DNA of 32,830 nucleotides from Actinomycetota bacterium (GTDB lineage: Bacteria > Actinomycetota > Coriobacteriia > Anaerosomatales > Anaerosomataceae). Position numbers and translations under genes: made by a program. The notes beneath the pieces are model-generated. The model saw only the letters and a program-made list of their open reading frames with translations, was not told where the DNA came from and searched no databases. The stretch is taken from positions 1 to 32,830 of the forward strand of contig WSXY01000017.1 in NCBI GenBank assembly GCA_009773565.1, read 5' to 3'. Positions 24,087 through 31,362 of the stretch are shown one piece after another; position 1 is the first letter of the stretch; each line of letters opens with the position of its first letter.

Positions 24087-24177
24087 ATACTCTCACGTAT
24101 GAGCACGCGTCCGCGTGGGGTGCGAACCGTCGCTCACTGTGCGCGGCACTTCCCACCATCGTCTACAGGAGGAACGC

Positions 24178-24657
24178 ATGAACACGACGCTCAGCGTCCG
24201 GAAGGTTCAGGAAGACGCCGAGGCGTACTTCCGGCAGGGGAACTACTACTGCTCGGAAGCGATCGTCGCATCTGTCCGAGACAACATCGCCCCCGAGATG
24301 CCCGAGGCGCTCATCGCAGCCGCATCCGGATTCCCTGTGGGCGTCGGTCGTTCGAAGTGCATGTGCGGTGCGGTCTCCGGTGCCGTCATCAGCCTGGGCT
24401 ACGTTTTTGGACGCACCGAACCGAGCGCTCCTTCGGATCCGAAATCGGTTAAGACGATGGAGCTTGCCAACGAGCTCCAGCAAGCGTTCCGCGACAACCA
24501 CCGCGTGCTCTGTTGTAGCGTCCAGACCAAGGGGATGGACATGGCGAGCGGCGAGCATAAGGCGCAGTGCGTCGCATTCACCGGAGAGATGGCGGCAAAG
24601 ACGGCCGAGATAATCGCCCGAGAGCTGTCACTTGTCACCGCTGACCAGGAGGCCTGA
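24178..24657 (+). CDS. C_GCAxxG_C_C family protein
   Basis: This 159-residue protein matches the family named for its cysteine pattern: Cys25 in NYYCSEA, CMCGAVSG at 61-68, Cys112-Cys113 and Cys131. The conserved cysteines probably bind a metal or cluster, or perform redox chemistry; no member's function is firmly known to me. Such genes often neighbour transporters and redox enzymes of anaerobes. An AGGAGG site fixes the ATG at 24178, although the frame is open further upstream. The transporter gene starts 3 bases after its stop, so the two are likely cotranscribed. Confidence 0.9.
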   Translation: MNTTLSVRKVQEDAEAYFRQGNYYCSEAIVASVRDNIAPEMPEALIAAASGFPVGVGRSKCMCGAVSGAVISLGYVFGRTEPSAPSDPKSVKTMELANELQQAFRDNHRVLCCSVQTKGMDMASGEHKAQCVAFTGEMAAKTAEIIARELSLVTADQEA

Positions 24658-24660
24658 GAG

Positions 24661-25611
24661 ATGTCGTTCATCCGCCGGATTCCCATCCCCATGTCAGCCC
24701 TTGCGCTTGCCACTGCGTCGCTCGGCAACCTCTTGCTTCCGTATTCATCCGCTATCCGCGCCGTCTGCGGCGTAGTTGCGGCTGTGCTCGCGCTCCTCGT
24801 GCTCGCGCGTATCGCGTTCGACTTCTCGGGTGTGCGTAAGGAGCTTGAGAACCCCGCAGTTATGGCGGTGTTCCCGGCGTTCTTCATGGCGCTCATGCTG
24901 CTTGCAACGTACCTGAAGCCCTACGCTGCAGCACCCGCGCAGGCTCTCTGGATGGGTGCGCTCGTAGTGCAGCTTCTCGTTGCGGTGGTATTCGCGTACC
25001 GCTTCATCGGGTCGTTCAAGCTCGCTCAGGTGCTTCCCGGCTGGTTCCTCGTGTTCGTCGGTTTCGTCGTTGGAAGCGTTACGAGCCCCGCCTTTGGCGC
25101 GCAGTCCGTTGGCCGGGTTCTCCTGTACGCGGGACTCATCGGATACGTCGGAGTCCTGGCGGCGGTCGTGTATCGCATGGTCAAAGTCGGAGACCTGCCC
25201 GAGCCGGCGCTGCCCACCGTCGCCATCTTTGCCGCGCCGCCGAGCCTCTGTCTCGTTGGCTACCTCGCCGTGACTCCGGCGAAGCAGGCTGGCGTCGTGT
25301 ACGCGTTGCTCGCAATCGCTGCTGCGAGTCTGGTGTACGTCCTCACGCGGCTGCCGCGCATCCTGAAGACCCGCTTCTACCCGACGTATGCCGCCCTGAC
25401 ATTCCCGTTCGTGATCTCGGCAATCGCGCTCAAGCAGTCAAACGTGATTCTCGCCAAGACGGCCGCGGGATCCTTCATCCCGAAGGCCGCCATCATGGCG
25501 ATGGACGGCTTGGCCACCGTCATGGTGCTCTATGTGCTGGTTCGCTACGTGATGTTCCTTCTGGCGCCTGTCGCCGAGAAGGCTCCCGAGCCTGCGCCTG
25601 CTACGGCGTAA
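24661..25611 (+). CDS. TDT/TehA-SLAC1-type membrane transporter
   Basis: This 316-residue protein has about ten hydrophobic helices and the family's opening pattern IPIPMSALALATASLGNLL, with ENPAVMAVFPAFFMALMLLA near 62-81. TDT family members (TehA, MAE1, SLAC1-like channels) move anions such as dicarboxylates, sulfite, nitrate or tellurite-related species. The substrate is unknown here. Its tight coupling to the cysteine-rich C_GCAxxG_C_C protein hints at a sulfur or selenium compound, which is inference. Confidence 0.85.
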   Translation: MSFIRRIPIPMSALALATASLGNLLLPYSSAIRAVCGVVAAVLALLVLARIAFDFSGVRKELENPAVMAVFPAFFMALMLLATYLKPYAAAPAQALWMGALVVQLLVAVVFAYRFIGSFKLAQVLPGWFLVFVGFVVGSVTSPAFGAQSVGRVLLYAGLIGYVGVLAAVVYRMVKVGDLPEPALPTVAIFAAPPSLCLVGYLAVTPAKQAGVVYALLAIAAASLVYVLTRLPRILKTRFYPTYAALTFPFVISAIALKQSNVILAKTAAGSFIPKAAIMAMDGLATVMVLYVLVRYVMFLLAPVAEKAPEPAPATA

Positions 25612-25696
25612 GTGGGGGATGGGTTCTGACCGCGATTCTTGGGAGTCGAAGCCGGACGAAACGCTTGGGACTTCGCGTTGCGGATAGAATGAACCC

Positions 25697-26851
25697 ATGG
25701 GCACATCACATGACATCGATCGCCTGCGGGCGCTGACCGGGATCAAATGGCAGCGCTTCGCGGGCGACGTCATTCCCACGTGGGTGGCGGACATGGACTT
25801 CCCGACCGCCCCGGTGGTTCTCGACGCGCTTCGGGCGATGGTTGAGTCGAGCGACTTCGGCTACAACATGACCTCGTTTGACGACAGTATTCCGAAGGTG
25901 TGGACGGAGTGGTCGTTGCGGCGCTTCGGTTGGAAGCCCGAGGTTGCCGAGACGAAAGTCTTCTCGACGACGCTACAGCCCATCGCGACCGCGCTCTCGA
26001 TCGGCACGGCGCCTGGTGACGGGGTGTTGCTCTTCACGCCCGTCTACCCGCCGTTCTTCGATATGGTCACGAAGGCCGGCCGCCGACTGGTCGAGTATCG
26101 CCTCGATGAGGCCGGATGGCGCATAGACGGGGACCGGCTCCGCGCGGCGATCGATCCCGGAACCCGGGCGCTGATTCTCTGCAATCCGCATAACCCGAGC
26201 GGTCGTGCGTTCAGTCGCGAGGAGTTGCAGGCGGTCGCTCAGATCGCGCAGGAACACGACCTGCTCGTGATCAGCGACGAGATCTGGCAGGACTTCGTGT
26301 ATCCGGGGGGCGAGGGGCATATCCCGTTCGCCTCGCTTGGCCCCGAAGCGTCGGGGCGGAGTGTCACGGTCACGTCGGCCAGCAAGAGCTTCAACCTCGG
26401 CGGGCTGAGTTGTGCGGTCGCTCACCTCGGCGATGCGAGGATAGCCGCAGGGGTCGCGGCGCTGCCCCCGCAGTCGCTCGGCGGCGTGAACGCCCTCGGC
26501 GCGCACGCCACGCATGCGGCCTGGACGCACGGCGAGGAGTGGCTCACCGAGACGACGGGCGTCCTTCACGCCAACCGCGACCACCTGATGGCGCGGCTCG
26601 CCGCCGAACTGCCCGAGGTTCCGGTCGAGACACCCGAGGCGACGTATCTGGCGTGGCTCGACTTCCGGGCAACGCATATCGCACCGGATCCGGCGAAGCG
26701 CCTCCTCAAGCACGGCCGTGTCGGCTTATCGCCCGGCCCGGACTTCGGCACGGCGGGGAAGGGCTTCGCGCGGCTCAACTTCGCGACCCATCGCGAGCTG
26801 CTCGATGAAATCATCGACCGCATCATCACGACGGTCCGCGGCACCTCCTAG
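25697..26851 (+). CDS. PatB/MalY-type PLP C-S lyase (cystathionine beta-lyase-like aminotransferase)
   Basis: This 384-residue fold-type I PLP enzyme has WVADMDFPTAP near 29-39, typical of the PatB/MalY group, and FGYNM in the substrate region. CNPHNPSGR (162-170), SDEIWQDF with Asp194, and SASKSFNLGG with PLP-binding Lys230 complete the active site. These enzymes cleave cystathionine or cysteine, releasing homocysteine or H2S, pyruvate and ammonia; some also act as regulators. A TAGAAT -10 element at 25685-25690 ends 6 bases before the ATG with no ribosome site, suggesting a leaderless message. Plain aminotransferase activity is the main alternative. Confidence 0.9.
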   Translation: MGTSHDIDRLRALTGIKWQRFAGDVIPTWVADMDFPTAPVVLDALRAMVESSDFGYNMTSFDDSIPKVWTEWSLRRFGWKPEVAETKVFSTTLQPIATALSIGTAPGDGVLLFTPVYPPFFDMVTKAGRRLVEYRLDEAGWRIDGDRLRAAIDPGTRALILCNPHNPSGRAFSREELQAVAQIAQEHDLLVISDEIWQDFVYPGGEGHIPFASLGPEASGRSVTVTSASKSFNLGGLSCAVAHLGDARIAAGVAALPPQSLGGVNALGAHATHAAWTHGEEWLTETTGVLHANRDHLMARLAAELPEVPVETPEATYLAWLDFRATHIAPDPAKRLLKHGRVGLSPGPDFGTAGKGFARLNFATHRELLDEIIDRIITTVRGTS

Positions 26852-26934
26852 CCGCGCCGCCGTCTTCTGCTAGCATGGCGCGACGGTGCTCACGTGGTGG
26901 CGCCGCAACCTGAATCGAGAGGAGTGGAGCGGCC

Positions 26935-27171
26935 ATGGCCGACATGCAGTCGAAGGATCCACTCCACGGCATCACCCTAGAGACCATTCTCAACAGGCTC
27001 GTGGCCGAGTACGGCTGGGACGGGCTTGCCAGTCGCATCGCCATCAAGTGCTTCATGAGCGACCCGAGCGTCAGCTCGTCACTTAAGTTCCTGCGCAAGA
27101 CTCCCTGGGCGCGCGCTCAGGTCGAGGAGTTGTTTGTCGCGTCCAAGCTCTGGGTGCGCAAGGATTCTTAA
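26935..27171 (+). CDS. VF530-type small DNA-binding protein
   Basis: This 78-residue protein matches the VF530 (DUF2132) family almost end to end: [52 protein letters not shown]. The family has a small helical fold proposed to bind DNA; its biological role is not established. GGAG lies a suitable distance before the ATG, and a TAGCAT element at 26871-26876 may be its -10. It stands between the C-S lyase and a lipoprotein gene with no obvious link to either. Confidence 0.92.
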   Translation: MADMQSKDPLHGITLETILNRLVAEYGWDGLASRIAIKCFMSDPSVSSSLKFLRKTPWARAQVEELFVASKLWVRKDS

Positions 27172-27247
27172 CCAGCCGCCCCGCGGACTGCTAGAGTACG
27201 TCCGATGACGCTAACGACGCGACTCCGAATGAAGGCGGTTGAACTCC

Positions 27248-27721
27248 ATGAAGGTACTCCTCGCACTCGTGCTCGCACTCTCTATGACGTTCATGTTCGG
27301 GTGCCAGGGAACCAAGCCGGAGGCCGGAGCCGGAGCCACCAGTACCGGGCAGTCCTCCGAGAAGGCTACCGAGAAGGTTGGCGAGCCGGTCGTCATCACT
27401 CCCGATCCGGGCCCGCTTGCGGCTATCGAGTCAGGTAAGGGTGCCGAGTCGATGATTGACGTGACTGACGGTGTTGGCGAGAAAGAGGCCGCAATCGTCG
27501 GTGCATACTACCTGCGAGCGCACCTTGAGGCGAAGCTTGCAGACGCCTACGGCGACACCAGCGAAGCCTACACGCTCTTGAACCAGGTCAAGGTTATGTC
27601 GGAGTGGCTGCTTACCTACTCCAGGACATCCGTTGACGGAAAGCCCGCTGACGCGTACGCGGCAACCATCGTGGTGGACGCTATGAGCGGCAAGATCCTC
27701 AGAGTGACCGAGGCGCCGTAA
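27248..27721 (+). CDS. Putative lipoprotein of unknown function
   Basis: This 157-residue protein has a signal peptide ending in a lipobox-like FMFGC with lipidated Cys19. A Gly/Ala/Ser/Thr-rich linker follows to about residue 45, then a mostly helical region and a C-terminal pattern, AATIVVDAMSGKILRVTEA, that recalls PepSY-type beta-hairpins. A TTG at 27239 in the same frame is possible, but ATG 27248 gives a standard signal. I cannot assign a function. It is closed by a strong terminator. Confidence 0.75.
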   Translation: MKVLLALVLALSMTFMFGCQGTKPEAGAGATSTGQSSEKATEKVGEPVVITPDPGPLAAIESGKGAESMIDVTDGVGEKEAAIVGAYYLRAHLEAKLADAYGDTSEAYTLLNQVKVMSEWLLTYSRTSVDGKPADAYAATIVVDAMSGKILRVTEAP

Positions 27722-27747
27722 GGGTCTTGTGTCTATGGCAGTTTACA

Positions 27748-27772
27748 GGGGCGGGCCCGACGGGCCCGCCCC
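27748..27772 (+). terminator. Rho-independent terminator after the lipoprotein gene
   Basis: A perfect 11-pair GC stem (GGGGCGGGCCC with GGGCCCGCCCC) around a GAC loop, 26 bases after the stop codon. The T-run is short (TTGCGTGT), so termination may rely on stem strength. Confidence 0.8.
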
Positions 27773-27903
27773 TTGCGTGTGCCTGTGCGCGCGATAGCGT
27801 CTCCTCGGCGGTACCGCGTCCCGCGCCCCTGCGGTAGTCCGCGCACGTGCTCCCCCCTTTTGGGTGCTGCAGGCGTGGGTGTTGTTCGCCCGTGGCGGCA
27901 GTG

Positions 27904-27931
27904 TTCCCTTTGCGACCCGACCCTATATGAT
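27904..27931 (+). promoter_or_regulatory. Candidate promoter of the arginine deiminase gene
   Basis: TTCCCT (27904-27909), 16 bases, then TATGAT (27926-27931), 37 bases before the arcA start. The -10 element is good and the -35 weak. The remaining intergenic stretch since 27773 shows nothing else I can support. Confidence 0.4.
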
Positions 27932-27968
27932 GGCGTAGCAGCGTGTCCCCCTCAGAAGGCCAGGTCTC

Positions 27969-29237
27969 ATGGCAACAATCGGTGCGTATTCCGAAGTCGG
28001 TACATTGCGGACCGTTCTCGTTCATCGTCCCGGGCTCGCGCTCGAGCGCTTGACGCCGCGCAATCGCGAGGAGTTCCTCTTCGACGACCTTGTGTGGGTG
28101 GAGCGCGCGCAGAGCGAGCACGACGCGTTCACGGACGTCATGCGCGACCGCGGTGTCGAGGTGCTCTACCTCCAGGACCTGCTTGTCGAGACGCTTGCGG
28201 CTTCCGCAGCTGCGCGCGCCGACATCGTGACGCGTCTCGTGTCGTCCTACACCGTCGGCCCGTCGCTCGTGCGCGACCTTCGCGCGTTCTTGCTCGCGCT
28301 CCCGGCCGAGCGGCTTTCTGAGGTCCTCGTCAGCGGCCTGCTCATCTCGGAGCTGGAAGGCTTCGACCTGGCCGCGCTCAACCGTCACTCCCTCGGTGCG
28401 GTGCTTGCCGAGCCGACCTCGTTCGTCTTGCCGCCGCTCCCCAACAGCCTCTTCACGCGCGATTCAAGCGCCTGGCTCTACGGCGGAGTCGTGCTGCCGC
28501 CGCTCTTCTGGCACGCGCGACGTCTCGAGGTCGTCAACACGTCGACCATCTACCGCTACCATCCGCGTTTTGCCGCCGAGGAGTTCTCGTTCTGGTACCC
28601 GCCGGAAGGCGACGCCGGCCGTTTCGGCGTGGAGGACCTTGGCCAGGGCAACTCGCTCGAGGGTGGCGACCTCATGCCGATCGGTAACAAGACCGTCCTC
28701 GTCGGAATGGGCGAGCGATCCACCGGACGCATGGTCGAGCACATCGCGCGGTCGCTCTTCGCCTCCGGCGCCGCCGAGCGGATCATCGCCTGCCGCATGC
28801 CGCAGGATCGCGCGTACATGCACATCGACACGATCTTCAGCTTCGTCGATCGCGACGCGGTGACGCTCTACCCGCAGGTCATCGACGCGATGCAGGTCTA
28901 CAGCATTCGCCCTGGAGACGGGGAGGACTCCTTCGAGATAACCGCCGAGAAGGGTCTTCTCGAGGCGGTTGCCGACGCACTCGGCGTGAAGCAGCTGCGC
29001 ACGATTCCGACGGGCGGCAACGCGTTCCAGTCCGCGCGCGAACAGTGGGATGACGGCAACAATGTCGTCGCCCTCGAGCCTGGCGTGGTCGTCGCGTACT
29101 CGAAGAACACGCATACGAACGCGGCACTGCGCTCGGCCGGCATCGAGGTCATCGAGATCGAGGGCTCGGAGCTTGGCAAGGGCCGCGGCGGCTGCCACTG
29201 CATGACGTGCCCCATCTCGCGAGATGCGATCGACTGA
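27969..29237 (+). CDS. arcA: Arginine deiminase
   Basis: This 422-residue enzyme hydrolyses arginine to citrulline and ammonia in the cytoplasm, the first step of the arginine deiminase pathway. Family signatures are LFTRDSSAW near 158-166, LEGGDLMPIGN, the catalytic histidine in MHIDTIFSF, and the C-terminal catalytic Cys411 in CHCMTCPI. The guanidinium-binding aspartates lie in RDSSAW and EGGDL. Length matches bacterial ArcA. The second gene of the pathway, ornithine carbamoyltransferase, is absent; the next gene on this strand is carbamate kinase. AAGG lies upstream of the ATG. Confidence 0.96.
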   Translation: MATIGAYSEVGTLRTVLVHRPGLALERLTPRNREEFLFDDLVWVERAQSEHDAFTDVMRDRGVEVLYLQDLLVETLAASAAARADIVTRLVSSYTVGPSLVRDLRAFLLALPAERLSEVLVSGLLISELEGFDLAALNRHSLGAVLAEPTSFVLPPLPNSLFTRDSSAWLYGGVVLPPLFWHARRLEVVNTSTIYRYHPRFAAEEFSFWYPPEGDAGRFGVEDLGQGNSLEGGDLMPIGNKTVLVGMGERSTGRMVEHIARSLFASGAAERIIACRMPQDRAYMHIDTIFSFVDRDAVTLYPQVIDAMQVYSIRPGDGEDSFEITAEKGLLEAVADALGVKQLRTIPTGGNAFQSAREQWDDGNNVVALEPGVVVAYSKNTHTNAALRSAGIEVIEIEGSELGKGRGGCHCMTCPISRDAID

Positions 29238-29314
29238 GAAAGCGGTCGCAGACGAGTGGATTGGCGCAGAGGTTCCCGTACTTCTCCGTGTCCGGCGGGG
29301 TAGAATGTATCAGC

Positions 29315-29331
29315 ATGCGGAAATCCTGCAT
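29315..29331 (+). promoter_or_regulatory. Leader hairpin before carbamate kinase
   Basis: ATGCGG and CC-t-GCAT pair around AAAT with one bulge. A TAGAAT -10-like element (29301-29306) lies just upstream, so carbamate kinase may have its own promoter and this hairpin would be at the 5' end of the message. Confidence 0.3.
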
Positions 29332-29372
29332 ACGCACAACTCACACGAGACGTGATCGCGAAGGGATCGTTG

Positions 29373-30317
29373 ATGGAGAAGCTGACTATCGTCGTGGCGC
29401 TTGGCGGAAACGCGCTGCTACGGCGTTCGGATCCGATGACCGCAGAGGCGCAGCGGGCGAATGTGAAGATCGCCGCCCAGTCGCTCGCGCCGCTTGCCGA
29501 GACGTGCAACCTCGTCGTCGCCCACGGCAACGGCCCGCAGGTTGGGCTGCTCGCGCTTCAGGCGGCGGCGTACACCGACGTGGAGCCGTATCCGCTCGAC
29601 GTCCTCGGCGCGCAGACGCAGGGCATGATCGCGTACATGGTCGAGCAGGAACTTGGCAACGTCATCCCATTCGAGAAGCACATCGCCACCCTGCTTACGA
29701 TGGTCGAGGTCGACCCCAAGGATCCGGCTTTCGATAACCCCACCAAGTTCGTCGGTCCTTCCTACGAGAAGGCAGCAGCCGACCTGCTCGCGGAGCAGAA
29801 GGGCTGGGTCTTCAAGCTCGATGGCGGGCAGTGGCGGCGCGTCGTTGCGTCGCCCGAGCCGAAGCGCATCTTCGAGATGGAGCCGATCCGCTGGCTTGTC
29901 GAGAAGGGCGCCGTCGTCATCTGCGCGGGCGGTGGCGGCATTCCCACTGTGTATCTGCCCGACGGCCAACGTACGCTCGTCGGTATCGAGGCCGTTATCG
30001 ACAAGGACCTGGCGAGCGAGCTTCTCGCGCGCGAACTCAACGCTGACCTCTACGTGATGGCGACAGACGCCGAGGGCGTTTGCCTCGACTGGGGGACATC
30101 GGAGCAGTGCCAGCTCGGTTGGGTGACTCCCGAGGAGCTTGAGAAGCACGAGTTCCCGGCAGGTTCGATGGGTCCGAAGGTCGAGGCCGCGTGCCGGTTC
30201 GTGAAGGCCACCGGCAAGCGCGCCGCTATCGGACGTCTCGCGGATATCGCCGCAATCGTCGCGGGTGACGCAGGCACCAACATCGTCGCAGAGGTCCCGG
30301 CGGAGCGCAGGCGCTAG
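29373..30317 (+). CDS. arcC: Carbamate kinase
   Basis: This 314-residue amino-acid-kinase-fold enzyme transfers the phosphate of carbamoyl phosphate to ADP, giving ATP, ammonia and CO2. Signatures include [12 protein letters not shown] near 7-18, [35 protein letters not shown] and [13 protein letters not shown] 29373 has AAGGGA upstream; a GTG at 29352 in the same frame is less likely. It follows arcA by 135 bases and ends six bases before the convergent ureohydrolase gene. Confidence 0.96.
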   Translation: MEKLTIVVALGGNALLRRSDPMTAEAQRANVKIAAQSLAPLAETCNLVVAHGNGPQVGLLALQAAAYTDVEPYPLDVLGAQTQGMIAYMVEQELGNVIPFEKHIATLLTMVEVDPKDPAFDNPTKFVGPSYEKAAADLLAEQKGWVFKLDGGQWRRVVASPEPKRIFEMEPIRWLVEKGAVVICAGGGGIPTVYLPDGQRTLVGIEAVIDKDLASELLARELNADLYVMATDAEGVCLDWGTSEQCQLGWVTPEELEKHEFPAGSMGPKVEAACRFVKATGKRAAIGRLADIAAIVAGDAGTNIVAEVPAERRR

Positions 30318-30323
30318 AAGCTC

Positions 30324-31244
30324 CTACGTTGCGGTGCGCCGGGTGAGGCCGGCCGCACTCTCCAGAACGAGCAGCGCCGCCAGTCGCACGGTGCGACCGT
30401 CGGCTGCATCTGCTGTCGCATCGATCTCGGTGATATCGATGCCGCGTACGCGCGTGTCGGACGCGAGCAGGAAGGTGAGTTGTCGCAGCTCGTCGGCGGT
30501 GATGCCGCCTGGTGCGGCTGACGGACACCCCGGTACCTCAGCGCGATCGCAGACGTCGATGTCGATGTCCACGAAGACGGGGCGGCCGCCATGACCCGCG
30601 ATTCGCAGCGCTTCCGCCACGATCTCGCTGAGGTCACGGCGGCGCAGCGACGCCCGCGGCACAACGGTGATGCCCAGCTCGCGCGCACGCGCCGCATAGG
30701 CGGCCGAGTTCGAGAAGTCGCCGATGCCGATCTGCACGACGTGCGCCCCGGGCAGGCCTGCCTCGATGAGCCGACGCACCGGCGAGCCGTTGGACTCGCC
30801 GTCACGCAGGTCGTGGTGCGCGTCGAGCGTGATGAGGCCCCACGCCTCGAGATGACCGGCTGCCACGCCGCGCATGAGCGGGAAGGTGACGGAGTTATCG
30901 CCGCCGATCGCAAGCACGAGTGAGAATCGCCAGGCGGCGCCTTGGGCCGTCGCCGAAACGCGTGCTTCGCCATCGGTCCCGTCCGGGTCAGCCACATCTC
31001 CGAGGTCGACGGCGTGTAGGGCCGCAACGTCAATGCCAGTGCTTGCGGAGTACGTCGAGAAGCGCCGCAGCGCGTCTCGCACTGCAGCAGGCGTCGCGTG
31101 CGCTCCGGTTGGCGTGATGGAGTTCACGTGCGCGGGTACGCCGAGGAAAGCGAGGTCACCCGCAGGTTGGCCGTCACCGACGGGGTTGAGCCACGTGGAG
31201 GCTCTCGGCCAGAGTGGGTCTTCGGGCAGTTTCACGGCAGTCAC
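30324..31244 (-). CDS. hutG: Ureohydrolase, probable formimidoylglutamase (HutG-like)
   Basis: This enzyme of about 306 residues belongs to the arginase superfamily, with the binuclear manganese motifs GGDNS, DAHHDLRDG and DIDIDVCDRAEVPG. The segment NGSPVRRLIEAGLPG after the second motif resembles actinobacterial formimidoylglutamases, and the divergent neighbour is histidine ammonia-lyase. It therefore probably hydrolyses N-formimidoylglutamate to glutamate and formamide, late in histidine degradation. Agmatinase or guanidinobutyrase activity cannot be excluded, and arginine deiminase genes are also close. The frame is open far upstream into hutH. GTG 31244 has GGGGTG upstream; ATG 31277 is an alternative. 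Confidence 0.85.
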   Translation of the reverse strand: MTAVKLPEDPLWPRASTWLNPVGDGQPAGDLAFLGVPAHVNSITPTGAHATPAAVRDALRRFSTYSASTGIDVAALHAVDLGDVADPDGTDGEARVSATAQGAAWRFSLVLAIGGDNSVTFPLMRGVAAGHLEAWGLITLDAHHDLRDGESNGSPVRRLIEAGLPGAHVVQIGIGDFSNSAAYAARARELGITVVPRASLRRRDLSEIVAEALRIAGHGGRPVFVDIDIDVCDRAEVPGCPSAAPGGITADELRQLTFLLASDTRVRGIDITEIDATADAADGRTVRLAALLVLESAAGLTRRTAT

Positions 31245-31362
31245 AGCGGCACCCCGGTCTCTTTCCGCGAATATCATCACTTGCACCAGATTCCACAAAA
31301 CGCCAAGTTGGTACCTACTACAAGAGTCTCTCACACCTTGCCCGGAAGAAAGGCGCACACGC
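31245..31362. promoter_or_regulatory. Divergent control region of the histidine-degradation genes
   Basis: A 118-base AT-richer stretch between the divergent hutG-like and hutH genes. It must contain both promoters and is the natural place for a shared operator. I see no convincing -35/-10 pair. Confidence 0.5.
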
